Of a stretch of DNA of 64,000 nucleotides, positions 1 through 12,183 are shown piece by piece. Within the stretch, counting starts at the first letter, position 1. Each line of letters begins with the position of its first letter. A model generated the notes under the pieces. It was not told where the DNA came from. It saw nothing but the letters and a program-made list of their open reading frames with translations, and ran no database searches. Location: positions 128,419-192,418 of the forward strand of contig NW_024468549.1 of assembly GCF_001632365.1 (NCBI RefSeq), in the 5' to 3' direction. Position numbers and translations under genes: made by a program. Source of the stretch: Laetiporus sulphureus 93-53 (taxonomy: Eukaryota > Basidiomycota > Agaricomycetes > Polyporales > Laetiporaceae).

Positions 1-3000
1 ACGACAGAGACAGCTCGGGAAAATGCGAAGTCCACTCCTTCTGCACAAGATATACAACATGATAAGGATGACATTGCATGTGATCGATGCAAAGCCACGA
101 AGGATGGGAGAAAGCTTGTAGTTTGTCTTGATGGCACTAAGAACCAGTTTGGGTTAAAGGTGTGTTCGAGATTGTCGGACATCTTTTCTTCCGGACTTAT
201 GCCTGGCCACGCAGAACACGAATGTCGTGCAGATCTACGCTCGTATTGAGAAGAACGATAAACAGCTCACGTATTACAACAGCGGCATTGGTACATACGC
301 CAATCCCTCGCGCCATTTCTCCTGGGCGCTCATCAAGACATGGTATTCGAGCACGATAGACCTAGCAATAGCATGGTTAGACGCATTTCGAATTGTGAGC
401 TCTCTCCTACTAACAATCCCATCAGGGACTTCCAGAAAATCATACTTGCTGCATACCGATGGTTATCGGAACATTATAGGCCAGGAGACCAGATTTTCCT
501 CTTTGGTGTGTCCATTTCCATCGAGTCGCATATATGGTCTACAGCTGCTCGTCAGGATTTTCTCGTGGTGCCTATCAGGCGCGAGTCTTGGCCGGGATGA
601 TAGAGACAGTACGTTTTTTTCCTATCGAGCATCCAGACTGGTTTCGAATGCGATACATATTCAGGTTGGACTTATATTCCCCGGAAACGAAGAGCAGATT
701 CCATTGTGAGCTATCATCTGTTATTTGTCTACAATTTGATGGCGTGATCTTTCAGTGCGTACGAGCTGTATGCGAATGAGCCTGAAGAAACGACGATTGC
801 ACAGTATGTAACATCTAATAAAGTAATGTCGTTTGATGCCGAGGACTTTGACCCATGACATCATCGTAGAGATAAGAGCCTGGCAGGTCGATTCAAGCGC
901 ACATTCTCACATCCAGATGTCCACGTACACTTCATTGGTGCTTGGTGAGCGAGCATGCGCTGTGAGAGAGCCGGCGTTCTCTGACACTACACATATAGGG
1001 ATACAGTCTCGTCGGTTGGCATTACACGACCAAGGTATTTGCCCAACATACGAATCGTTAGGCACGTGTGTTACTTTCGACACGCTCTTGCACTTGACGA
1101 ACGGCGGGTCAAGTTTCCTCCGGAGGACGTGATGCGTCTCCCGCGAGAGGTGTATCTCGGAACAAGTAGCGAAGAATCCTTCAGCAGGAATAAGGCCCAA
1201 ACCCCTCGTGGTCCCGCAACAAAGAGTGACATAGACGGACTGTTCGTACCGGATAACAACAGTGATGATGGTGATGGAGAAAGGACCCTCGAGCGAGTGA
1301 AAGAAGTATGGTTTGCTGGATGTCATTCGGATGTGTACGCACTTCTCAGATGGTCTTCGCTGCTGCACTGTGTCCGACCGACTTCACAGAGGAGGTGGGA
1401 ACGAACAAGACGAGAAGCTATTAATGGACGGGATATCTGCGCTGTGGATGGCGAATGAAGCACGCCTCGCAGGTCTGATCTTTGCTCCCTCTGCATTCAA
1501 AGCGGAGCCAAACCAGTTCAAAACACAGCAAGTCACAGAGTCGTTAGATTGGAGATGGTGGATTTTGGAGCTCTTACCTGGAATGAGTAGTGAAAGCGAC
1601 TTAGCAATCCGTCGTCACCGGTCAGCAAACCTCCATAATCTTGTAGCAAGAGCTTATCTATGTTTCAGGTGGTGGCCTCATCTCGGGCACCATCGCTACA
1701 TCCGCCCTGACCAGAAGATCCATGTGTCTGTTGCATTTATGTCAGACTATGTCCCCCGAGCACATTTCCTGTCTTCAGGGGACAGTGCAAGGTCATGGTC
1801 TTGGGATTATCTCCTCGGCAAAAACTTCGACAATGATCAGTGGGAGCTCACTCGGATGTCCGATATCCTAGAACTTGATTTACATGACATCTCATCTGCG
1901 AAACGGGATGTGCAACAGCTCAAGGCCAAGGACGGACGGGAGGAGGCATTAGTTCGCGTGCTCGGACTATCCTTACATGGTATATTTTGCGCCACTAGAA
2001 GAAGCAGGCATCTTACCAATTGTGATAGAATCCGGGACTTGGGCCATTGCTGATGCTGATGAAAATATCGGCAGCACGCTATTGAGCTTGTTGACGGGAG
2101 AGGGGACGAGTGACAATGTCAAACAAAATGTCAGGACACTGTTGGAAAGGATGGCATGTCATGGTGAGTATGCGAAGCACCCTCCACAATCGGAATTCGC
2201 TGAGATATCTTTGTCGCTTTATATTAGCAGACGGAGTGACCGTTTTGCACAAGTCTGAGACATTGATCAAGTTTTTCAAAGAAAGGGCGAAAAAAGCAGT
2301 AAGCAAGATGCGGTCTCAAAGAGAAGACGAAGAATCAATTTCGCTGGAGCTAGAAGAGCTGCAGATCTTCCTGAAGTTGCATCCACGATCATATCCTTTC
2401 ATCAAGTTTGTCGACGTCGATGCAGACACAGTCCAGATCATCAAAGACTCGATGCGCACCTCTCTTTCTGACCTTGCTGCTTCCGCTATCATCAGTATGG
2501 TACAACGTGATGGTATGTCTTTCGCCAGGTTGAATGCTCGCTCAGTGACTTTATTCTCGTAGGAATTTATGCTCAAGAGGCCTTCACCTACCTATGCGAA
2601 TACTTCAGTACTGTGGGTGTCAAAGATCAACATCGCATGCTTGCTATACCGGGCTTATCGAGTTTCATAAAAGGATGTATGTGCTACTCGCTTAATCCAT
2701 TCGAATGTCTTCTGATTGGCACCCCATAGTCGGACACAGGCTCTCGAACGAGTCCGACCTCAAGCTAGAGAACGTCGTGCAAACTCTATATACAATGCTT
2801 GATCATCCTCTGCAAAAGGGCGCGTTGAAGTCCGCCATGGCCCGATTGCCACAATACTTAGAACAATGTCCGTGAAGTTTGCGAAGCTTGTAACATACCA
2901 CTGACTTATTGAGACTGGTTACGTTTTGATTCAGGGCGTATCGCCTCAATGACAAGGCGAAGTGGCCTAAGCAAATTGAAGGCATTATTTTCCACCCAGA

Positions 3001-5267
3001 GCTCTGGTGCAATGAACCCAGGTGCGTTTTTGGAACCATTGAGGCGCTCAGCTCAAGTCTCTGAAGCCTTTTAACGTGACATGTGTGCCGTTTAGGTATA
3101 GAATTACTATCACTTTCGACCGAAGTTATCAAAGAAGTGTCCCGACTTGCGGGTAAATGGACTGCTTTGAAGTCGTCAAATTGTTACTAAAAAGTAGTCA
3201 TTCCTGAAGATAAATATGGGGATCATATACTTGAAGCGATCTTGCGGAAACCGACAATGGAAATAGAGATTCTGGATCCGGGTAAGTTGAAATAACTTCT
3301 GTCGTAGTTGCTGATGCGAAACTGCAAATCCGTGCACATAGACAACCTCAGAGAAGAATTCGTCACATGGTTACATCGGTTCATTGAAGACGAGACCTCA
3401 CGCATGCGTTCATCCATACTGCTAGCAATATCAAACATTGTACAGGTAATCACTCCTCGAGAGACGTCGCCATCGTACACCATAGATGATGCAAGCACTG
3501 GCAAATCGTTAACGACCGAGCAATTGACCGCGTTGGCGACAAAAATAATTGAAACCTACCACGACCTGCACGGAGATCACGCAGCGCTCGAAGCTTCTCA
3601 AGTCCTCTATAACGTTGCGCCGTCATGTAAGCATGCCTGCGCGCTGGATTCGCTCACGAATGTTTTCGTCAAATGAGCTGATGACAATCATCGTAGTCCG
3701 CAAGTCTCTGTCTTCCCCTCCGGAAAATAGCAAACTGGCGGATTTACTCCACAGACTGCTTGAGAAGAATGACAGAAATGTCCAATCCTACGCCCTCTGC
3801 GCAACAGTTCAACTGGTAAAACTCGGTACGCCTCGTCAATGCTCACCTTGAAAAGATTTTAATAATAGACCATGAAATAGAGAGCCTACGTAGCCGACTC
3901 CTCGAGCTTGGGTTTCTGGATGTCATCATCGAACAGATACAAATGAATGACGGCTTCTCTGAAGTTATATGTGGGAATTTAGATGGACTCGCTGAGTACG
4001 GTATGACATTTGCGGTCGACTTCAGATATACCACTTGATACTCACGATTATAGAGGACATACGCCAGCAGTTCATTACTCGAGGGGTCTTGTTCAAAATC
4101 GGCCAGCACATGCTTCAGTGCAGTTCACGAAGCCGTTCCATCTATGCTCAGGAGCTGATTTGGATGTTCAAGAGCGGTGCGTGGTGCTGAAAATGTGTAT
4201 AAAAATATAATCCGATAGCAGTAATATCCTATAGATTATGACCGGTACCAGAACGATCGTAGTTGCGAGGATGATCCACCACATGACATCGAGTTCACTC
4301 CAGATTACTCACGAGATAGTGATCATACTATTTGTGAAGATAGCCTGCACCATTATATCCTGAAAGATCGCAACCTTGTCAGAACGATGAGGACCATACT
4401 GGAAGGCAAGAATGAAGAGAGCGATGATCTTGTATGGGTCTTATCCTGGACACAATTGCTCCGAATCAGTACGCTTCAGAACACTTTTGTTCTGCACACC
4501 ATCGTACTGAACGCAGCTTGCAGGGGCATTTCGAAGCGAATTCATTCATGGGGGATGCCTACCACCACTTATTCGATTCATCACGAATTCTCAAGAAGCG
4601 TCGAATGTACGTGCACGCGCGATGGTGTGCCTGGAGGACTGCATAACGTTCGGTATGGATTACTTCCAATCTTGGTCGCTCGCTATTTGCTGAAATTAGC
4701 AATCGTGCGCGAATGTAGACGGTAATCAACCCGAAATCGTCTACAGCTCCATGGTGGAAGCATTAATAGAACTCATGAATGATAATGAGCAATTCTTTCG
4801 TACGATTGCGATAGATGCTTTTCGGAGACTTTTACCCTTTGGTAGGTTATAATATTTCGCTATGCGAGCGTCTTTTGACCAGATTGCCCAGGCTACGTAC
4901 GGAGTCAAGTTCTGCAAGAAGGCCGGATGGAGACATTGATCACGATGCTCATGAACATACGAGAAACCATTGATGGCTCGATCAATGCGCTGCGTGACTT
5001 GGCTATCTATGGTGAGATCTCATCCTGCCTCCGCTGCTGCGAGCTCATGCATTCTATAATCATTGCGAGCCAGACGAAGGACGTGCCGTTCTAAACCGCC
5101 ACTCTGCGTTGGAAACATTTGAGAGCTCTAGTATGGGCCAACAGGGCCTTAGCCATCAATCCAGGGGAATCCATGGAAACGCCGTCCGCCAGCCCCCACC
5201 CTCATATCGAGCACAGAGCAATCATACTAGGTCGACATCAATAGGTCTGTCATTCCACATAAGTTGA
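1..5267 (+). CDS. DUF2235 hydrolase-like protein fused to an ARM/HEAT-type repeat tail (5' end missing)
   Basis: The gene is already open at base 1, so its start lies outside the window. The first exon reads into KLVVCLDGTKN, the DUF2235 entry motif, and splices near 160 to NTNVVQIYARI. Further exons carry YRWLSEHYRPGDQIFLFG joined to FSRGAYQARVLAG, which forms the G-F-S-R-G nucleophile elbow of alpha/beta hydrolases. They continue to VHVHFIGAWDTV and RWWPHLG. DUF2235 includes bacterial type VI phospholipase effectors of the Tle1 type; the fungal role is unknown. From about 1.99 kb the protein becomes a long helical solenoid, for example GILPIVIESGTWAIAD, LRSRLLELGFLDVIIEQIQ and IRQQFITRGVLFKIGQ, and I read this as degenerate ARM/HEAT repeats. 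The last exon ends at TGA 5265-5267 after a low-complexity tail. Introns are about 50 nt. The domain call is strong at the N-terminus and moderate for the repeats. Confidence 0.8.
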
Positions 5268-6417
5268 TGCTATGGGAATGGAGGCTCGTGTTGGGAAATA
5301 AGGAAAGGCAACTTCCATGTGCCGATGTCTTTGATATTGTCCAATTGAATCGCAGGAGACGTTTTGGCATGATAATGGCATGATGGTATCAGTAACATTT
5401 GACATAGGACGGACGCTGCCCGTTGTGAGCTGCAGCAAACCGTTGTTACGAACGAAAACAGCCGTTAGCATTCGACAGCACTGAGGCTTTACAATGCTAA
5501 CTGTCGGCAGCTGATAATTAAGGTAGAGTGAGAGATCGTAAGAAAAGCGATATACGAGGGCGAACGATTTAGTCAAGCACATGCACATTGAAGGTCTACG
5601 ATCTGCGAGTTGGCGAGACGACGAGCTTGTAACGTGGCCGCCATAAGCCAAGAGCTATGTTTGAGAATGTCTTCTAACGAGAGTGTACTTATTGAAAGAA
5701 TGTCACACAGGCTGTTGCTTTGTCTCATATGTGCTCTGAGCGACCAAATGAGCCTGCTTCTTAGTTTGATCCAATTTATGAATCTCTCATCTCATTCGAG
5801 TCATCTTCTTGCAATGCGTAATATTTGCAACCGCCTTTGCATGAATTATCACAAAGAACCTACCGCCAGATAGACCATTCTCAGCGATGGTCTATGTCTG
5901 ATTGCGTATGTCACTGAGCTCAGCGGTTGTGCAGTCTAGCGGTCGACGGGCCGCCTCACCCAACTAACATCTATTGTGGCGGCCAAGCCAGAAACGAAGC
6001 TGTTGCCAAACACCCATAAACAACCGCTCCACTGCAGTCACGACCATCACGACCATCGCACGATCCATCTCGACTATACATCTCAAGTTAAAGTCCCATG
6101 TGCACGATTGCTGAACAGAAGCCATCAGGAGTATGAAGATCAGAGTCGCTCTGAGGGAGAACAGTCTCGAATAAATCCCTCAGTGAGTTTGTAACACCCG
6201 AATTGGAGCATGTCGCGTATGATATCGTTATTAGTGCTGACGGGCAGAAACATCGTCCTATTGCTCATCAGCATAATTTGACATAAATACATAAAAATGC
6301 TTATGGATAGTTTCTATTAATCATGACATTCGTTCCATTAGAACAGCATACCCTCGCTCAAAGTCAAAAGCCGTTCACACGAGCTTCTCTGCGAGAGAGA
6401 ACAGAACAAATCTCAGT
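5268..6417. other. Intergenic stretch, no supported gene
   Basis: Open frames on both strands here are short, lack recognisable motifs and do not join in phase. It separates the end of the DUF2235 gene from the end of the minus-strand gene that finishes at 6418, so it probably holds two 3' UTRs and spacer. Confidence 0.5.
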
Positions 6418-7440
6418 CTAGTCACGAAGCAGCCTGACATAGCGACTCTTACATATTATTTCGAAATCAATGGGACCAGGAGCGTCGTACTCATCTTCCC
6501 ACACCTCCAATGCCGGTCGTAGCGCCCGACAGGCCCAGGGATTGATGATATTCCAATCATGACGCTGGTGGTAGTCCGTCACTGCGTAGTACGTGTTTCC
6601 CACGATATGCTTGATTCCTAGCACACCAAGCTCCTCGATCCCAATCACGCCGGATGGCCAAAACGCCCATGCGGCCCCATTTCCTTCCTCAGGCATCCAT
6701 CTTCTCGACTGTTGGATGACGGGTATCACAGCTCAGCATACACGTGCGGAATACATATCAAATTCGCCGCACCATGATATATGCATGATACATCCAAGCA
6801 ATCCGCCTCGCAAGTTGATTACGGGTGATCAGTATGCCATCGCTATTCACCAGCTCAATCGTCTCGTGGTGGTCCTGGTTCGGATAAGCCAGCCACTTTG
6901 CTGAGGTGAGCCTTAGCCTCAGGTGACATGGGAAGGTCTGCTTACGCAGATAACGAAGTCTATCTTGGCCACCCCTGTACCGAGAAATACGGATTCATAT
7001 GGCCTGTCTACCGTGGCCAAATCTGTCCCTGCATATTCCAGAGGGTACCCCTCGGATCTGCATTCGGGACAAAAGGAGAGGTACGACAGTTGATCCGGTA
7101 CTGCTTCTACTTGATGCGAGATTCCATATGAAGGAGCGGTATACGCGGGCTGTGGGACAATCTGTCCATGGATCGGCCCTCGGCCTGCGAGCGTAGAATC
7201 CTCTCCAAGGGTTGTGGATCGAAGCATCGACGCCAATGTCGATATCTGCAGATCGTTCGTGGTGCTGCCTGTCGTCGTTAATGGGACCCTACGACTAGTG
7301 AGGGTATTTGCGTCTCTTGTCCTCTCTTCCAGAGAAACCGACTGTAACCTTGATGTCAAGGCCGATATATCGAGGTTGTTGGCGGCTGGATCAGAGAGGC
7401 CCGGTGAGGCCTCAACTATAGAGGATGCGAGCTCCCTCAT
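6418..7440 (-). CDS. Unrecognised protein, copy 1 of a dispersed gene family
   Basis: Three exons join in phase 0. Exon 1 starts at the Met at 7440 (an in-frame Met at 7500 is also possible) and ends ...FLGTGVAKIDFVIC. Exon 2 reads WLAYPNQDHHETIEL...TRNQLARRIAWMYHAYIM. Exon 3 reads SRRWMPEEGNGAAWAFWPSG and ends at the stop at 6418. The family is recognised by comparison with the gene at 11012-11796. Both share VPQPAY, a Y-x-S-F segment, FLG(T/S)G(V/I)xxIDF, W-x-AYP, TR(N/E)QLAR, AWAF-x-P-x-G and NTY, with the same intron position after IDF-x-I-x. There is no signal peptide or membrane segment and I know of no named domain. About 45 residues at the C-terminus, rich in W, N and D, have no counterpart in the second copy. 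The function is unknown; the gene call rests on conserved exons and phase. Confidence 0.7.
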
Positions 7441-8347
7441 ATACGACAAATTCAAACAGCTGACGTGAGTTTTGCAGGTGAACACAAGAGATGAACACAA
7501 AAGCCGTAACTACTGTGTAGAGAGTGGCGGTGGGTTTCAAATCAAGGGATGCGACGCGTAGTGGTTGTAGTTATGTTTGCCACCCGCGCGAACAATGGGT
7601 GTTCAACAAGACCATGTGACCAGAGCGAGCCACGAACATCGCCGCCACAGGCCCGTTTACACAAAGGCAATGCCACTTATTCCATTGCTCTACCCTATGA
7701 CTCTGTTTATTGTACATGGCAAGGATCTGGCTATCGAAGAGGTACGACTTCATCGTTCTTTCTATACTGTATCATTCAAAACAAGAACAGCGATTTTGGT
7801 GCGGCACCTCGTACGTGCAGAAAGCTAGATCCCCTGCCTATAAGGTGACTTTATCTCAGCGAGATCAGACCAACATGCTCCTGATTGACTTCGAGCTCGT
7901 CTACCCTACAGGCTCGATTATGACTTTCTGTAAGTGTCTTTCTCCGACTCCGAAATCGTTCCAGAGCTGATCTAGCTGGACCTCATTGCTTTATGGGTGA
8001 TTGTGTTACCCAATGCATCTTTCAGGTGTTGCGCGACCGACTATGTGGAAACATAATGGGTTTCAAGAATGACTTTCGAGCCATAGTTCTTCCTTACTTT
8101 TTTCACTCATTGATATGAGTCGCGTTTGCCTCGCAAAGCTGTTCACTGTTGTGTCGATGGATCGCGAAAGTCCGGACATGTTCCAGTACTGTCAACACCT
8201 ACTACGCGAGAAAGGCTGATACATGAAGCGATGTGACACTGCGTCATAGGCTCGTTTTGACAAGGCTCTAGTGTAACGGCTACATCCCATCTCTTCCCAT
8301 TCATGATAGATACGACGACATGCGGCCTCAATGAAAGGCTCCAATAT
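7441..8347. other. Intergenic stretch, no supported gene
   Basis: Several overlapping short frames exist on the plus strand (7549-7970) and one minus-strand frame at 8192-8401, but none has a recognisable motif or a convincing splice partner. It probably includes the promoter of the gene starting at 7440. Confidence 0.4.
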
Positions 8348-9464
8348 CATCGCTTCCAACATTCGAGTGAGTCCACGATTTGGCTCTTGAGCTCGACACA
8401 AAACGTGTCTTCTGATACCCGATACATCGAAATCAGCCGGAGCTGCTCATATCTGAGCTTGCCATCTGGGGCAAACACCCAACGCCGGTCCGCGCCAGGA
8501 GCACAGGCGGTCTCGCTGCATATCTAGCGCCCAATTATCAAACCGCATAACCTTGAGCCAGCTCAATTCAACACTCACCTTGACAAACTGTTTGATATAA
8601 TAGATGAGACACCACAGGATGTAGTGGGTGGTAACAAGATGGTTCTTTCCTTCTCCAGTGTAAGTCAAAGGGATCATCCGATGGAATTCCACGGACGAAT
8701 AAGAGACCCACTGTCAAAAGGAGACTGGCTGATCAGGTTCGTCCTCAGCCTAGCTCAGTAGAAGAACGTACGTGGATACACAGAATAACCTCTTTCAGGC
8801 TGTATGGCAGGCGCATCTCGAAGAAGGGTTCACGTAAACCGTTGAAGACATGCTCCGCGGACAGCAGGCCACGCATGCGCTCAAAGTGAGCCAAATTAAT
8901 TCCAACATCTAACGGCTGACCCTTCAGCCCGAAATGTATGGCCTGAGGCATGTATGCTTGCGCGAACACAGCGACGGACATTCGTGGGATGTCTTGCAGA
9001 GTCGTAGCCATCAGCGGAGGGAGCCTCATGGTGCTGGAGAGCAGCCATGCTGTGTAAGGATCGATGATGGGCGGTAACGGTAGCTCTGCGTCCTTGACAA
9101 GGTTCTGTCTTGCGTATTCCACCTCGACGTCGGTGCCCACCTGTAAGTTATGAGGCACGGGCAAGAATCGTGAGTGTGAGCTAGGCACAAGCTGCGGGAA
9201 ATTCATGAAGAGGAGACGATGCAGCCATTTCTCCCAATTAGCTCGCTTAAATGTAGCACGCTGCAAAATTGACGGCACTTTACGCCGAAGCCGTGGTCTG
9301 AGCGGTGTGCTGCGCGACCGCGTTCCGAGTGGCCAAAACGTGTCTCCCGCGTGTGTGTGGCCAAACTGAGTGGCCCCATTGCCAAGACGCACGAAAAAAT
9401 CAGCGCTGTGGCCGGCTCTGCGACTTTCGTGGATTTCAGCATTTGGAAGAGTGCATCTGCCCAT
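8348..9464 (-). CDS. Unrecognised multi-exon protein
   Basis: At least three exons join in phase 0 with normal fungal splice sites. The long first exon ends ...MRLPYSLKEVILCIH before a GTACGT donor. The second reads WVSYSSVEFHRMIPLTYTG...ILWCLIYYIKQFVK before a GTGAGT donor. The third reads ICSETACAPGADRRWVFAPDG...LISMYRVSEDTFCVELKSQ and stops at 8348-8350. The reading shows no signal peptide; ILWCLIYYIKQF is hydrophobic but short for a membrane span. The 5' end is uncertain: frames starting at 9464 and 9472 overlap, and there may be another intron upstream of the RATFKRANWEKWLH segment. I do not recognise the family. Phase coherence over two introns is the main support. Confidence 0.55.
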
Positions 9465-9604
9465 GGCACCAAGTTGCGGCTCTAGATGAGTTAATTCATA
9501 ACAATCTTATACGGACAAAGATATCATGATTCATGATGTAGTCGCGCGGCTGGTCTACTGCGATCAATGTAGACAGGTACTCAAGACAAAGAATCAAAAG
9601 TGTC

Positions 9605-9965
9605 CTATGCGTAATACTCGGCATGCTTCTTGAGCGCCATCAGAAGGGAATGTTTTGTGACCGGACGCATCTCAACGTTGTCGACTTCGTACTAGGGGAG
9701 ATCACTTGGGAAGAGGAACAGGATGACCATCACCACATAGATGAAGGAGGTATTCACTTGCTCCTTTCGCAAAGATCTTATGTATGTCAGTACTAGCAAT
9801 ATCTGTGCACTTCGAATATGCTTCATCGAGCGGCCGATTTCTATGTAATATCCTGATCGTCACGTCGCCGACTAGCTTGCGACCGATGAAGTCTTTCGTG
9901 AGGCCATTACGAGCAGAGTCCTCATATAGAATCACAAGTCTCAAGAAAAGTTTACGTGTGGTCAC
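9605..9965 (-). CDS. Possible small gene, weak
   Basis: A short final exon reads YEVDNVEMRPVTKHSLLMAL and ends in HAEYYA at a TAG at 9605-9607. A 63-nt GTGAAT...CTAG intron joins it in phase 0 to an upstream frame ending RSLRKEQ. A different upstream frame (start 9965, MTTRKLFLRLVILYEDSARN) also looks coding but does not join in phase. The structure is unresolved. This could be a small unknown gene or a decayed fragment. Confidence 0.25.
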
Positions 9966-10240
9966 AGCGATCCGACTATGTCCTCAACGAAAGATGGTTG
10001 GTCAGGCAAGCTTCAGGAGTGATAAAAGCCGTAGGAAAGCTGTCGTCAATCACACAAACAGTGCGCCACAACTTGCGCTGGCGCCACTAAGCGCGCGTGA
10101 GGCGTGCACTAAGCGTGCATGAGGCGGCAATTTCCCCAGGCCCCGCCACAATCAGAACCGCACCATCTCAGCAATCATTAATCAGCGCTCACATCCATCT
10201 CAAGGTTGCTGCTCATTCATTAGACCTGTACATTATCCCT

Positions 10241-10606
10241 ATGGCTACAGTATCGCGACAGGACGCAGAACGACAGGTTCGCGAATGGGGGTTCCCTTGC
10301 GTTTATACTTGGACTGATACTCCGTACGTCCTGATGGAGGCTGAGACCTTTGCAGACGTTCGAGCACTCATCGTTGGTCATCATATCCTTCAATGCAACA
10401 GTAATTACCACTATCATCCCCATTCTCACTCTGGATTGACAACTCATTTGATTCTGTCCGGCCAATTCACTGTGGCCTATCCGAAGGATGACCTAAACGG
10501 AACCAAGGAAACCTTCGGGCCAGGGGCACGTGTTGATGTACCTGGCGGAAAAGTCCACGAAGTATGGATTGGGGACGAGGGATGCACATATGTCATCGGT
10601 GAATGA
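10241..10606 (+). CDS. Small single-domain cupin
   Basis: One uninterrupted exon of 121 residues starts at ATG 10241 and stops at TGA 10604-10606. Upstream in-frame Met codons exist, but the cupin fold needs none of that extra sequence. Cupin motif 1 is visible as HYHPHSHSG followed by a hydrophobic strand and LSGQFTVAYP. Motif 2 is GARVDVPGGKVHEVW, matching the P-x-G-x-x-H pattern. The H-x-H and the later His are the usual metal ligands of the barrel. The protein ends right after motif 2, so it is a minimal cupin of the storage or metal-binding type rather than a two-domain dioxygenase. Substrate cannot be read from the sequence. It has no intron, unlike most genes in this window. Confidence 0.8.
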   Translation: MATVSRQDAERQVREWGFPCVYTWTDTPYVLMEAETFADVRALIVGHHILQCNSNYHYHPHSHSGLTTHLILSGQFTVAYPKDDLNGTKETFGPGARVDVPGGKVHEVWIGDEGCTYVIGE

Positions 10607-11011
10607 TGCCATCATGGTTTCCCTCGCTACAGCAACCATCCGAAGTAGGAGTTTAAGTGCTGCTATGATGTACGTTTGGTCTCGTAACCTGATTCGTCAC
10701 CTCTTCTCTATCTTTCCACGAAGAAAGTGAAATCTGATCAGTCGCTTGTACTGCAATCCTCAGTCTCGTTCACTGCGCGGTGGAGCTGATGCGCAACAGA
10801 TTTTCATAACATGGAATCTCTCGTTTCTGTACCATCTATATACCGCGATACTGATCCACTTAGTTGATCGAATGTACATCTTACTTCCCTCCCACCGCCT
10901 TGCTCCGCGCAACATAGTCTATGATCGGCAGTGAAGATCATCAGCGATCACTGTCATCGCGTTCATCGCCATACCATTCACAACGAACCGCCAATCGCAA
11001 CCACCTCAGCT
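10607..11011. other. Intergenic, no supported gene
   Basis: About 400 bases lie between the cupin stop and the end of the minus-strand family copy 2. No coherent exon is seen on either strand. Confidence 0.45.
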
Positions 11012-11796
11012 TCATTGGCGAGGTTCGTACAGCACTTCTGCTTGATAGGTGTTCTCAGTGACGTATCGCAATCCGAGAAGCCACAGGTCTTGGAAATCTA
11101 CATCTCCCTGCGGCTGGAAAGCCCATGCAACATCACCCTCGACAGGCCTGTCCCGATGTTCCTATGTCATTCTCCATGAGTTGTCGCTCGCTCAAATCGG
11201 GAACCACGAACTGACGTTAATGAATTCTCTATACGAGACGGTTACGTATCGGGCGAGCTGCTCGCGCGTCATCGCCATGTGTCCTCGGCCGTGCAGCTGC
11301 AAGATGCGATGATACTCCGCATACGGATACGCGGGCCACTATGCAAATCAGTGAACAGCTCACTCAGTCATATGTTGCTTTTGCGCACCTTGATCCGGAA
11401 GTCTATCTCGGTGATGCCGGAGCCAAGGAAGACTGCGTCATGGGGGTCTGCAACGGATATTTCTTCTTCATACAGACTCGCCATATGGAACCCGCCGTAC
11501 GGGGCCCCTTCTTCGAACCAGAACGAGATGTATTGCACTCTATCTGTTATTGGGACCGTGAAGCGACGGAAGCCTGGCGGGACGCGGTATGCGGGTTGAG
11601 GGACGAGTCGTCGACGTGCATAAGACCGGTGCAGATTCTGCTGCTTCATCGTGTTTGTCTCCAACCCGCAGTCGCTGAATCTGGCCACCAATGAGGATAT
11701 GTCATTGGGAGCCTCCTTATGACGTTGCTCATCGTTCAGGGAGATCCTCGTCGGCTGCAAGCGCACCTGGTTGAACGTCGCGATAAGATGATTCAT
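11012..11796 (-). CDS. Unrecognised protein, copy 2 of a dispersed gene family
   Basis: Three exons join in phase 0. Exon 1 starts MNHLIATFNQV (11796; an in-frame Met at 11877 is possible) and ends FLGSGITEIDFRIK. Exon 2 reads WPAYPYAEYHRILQL...TREQLARYVTVSYREFIN. Exon 3 reads EHRDRPVEGDVAWAFQPQG...TENTYQAEVLYEPRQ and stops at TGA 11012-11014. It is a paralogue of the gene at 6418-7440, with the same two intron positions and the same block order. It ends soon after NTY and lacks the W/D/N-rich C-terminal segment of copy 1. That suggests truncation, a different terminal exon I failed to find, or true length variation. Function is unknown. The duplication is dispersed, with a cupin and another unknown gene between the copies. 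Confidence 0.65.
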
Positions 11797-12183
11797 GCTG
11801 CAGACGGGCAGTGGCAAACCGTGCGATGTGACAGACCTATAAAAAGGCGAGAAGGACAAGTGCCACAGTCCACGCAAGGTTCAAGTTGATAATGCATGCA
11901 GGGCAAGAAGCGCGATGCCATCGTGATAGGCGACCGCCATGTGATAACATCGAAGGCCACATGCATGGGAACAGCCAATGCCATGCAGTGGCATCCGGCT
12001 GCAAGCGAGTGTATTATGAAGGGCTTCTTTGGCCACGCCAGTCCTTCGGGACTGCTGTGCCTGCTCATGTCGGTGTTCACCGCCGCAGAAGCATTGGTAT
12101 TTGACTCTCGTGTCCGTTTGTGGCCGCTGGTCTGCGAATGCTCTGTTCTGAGGGCCACATTAGAGCGAACTTCTCTTATTTGA

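Noticed and set aside
5250..5873. Minus- and plus-strand frames just after the DUF2235 gene
   Set aside because: No motif, biased composition and no phase-coherent partners.
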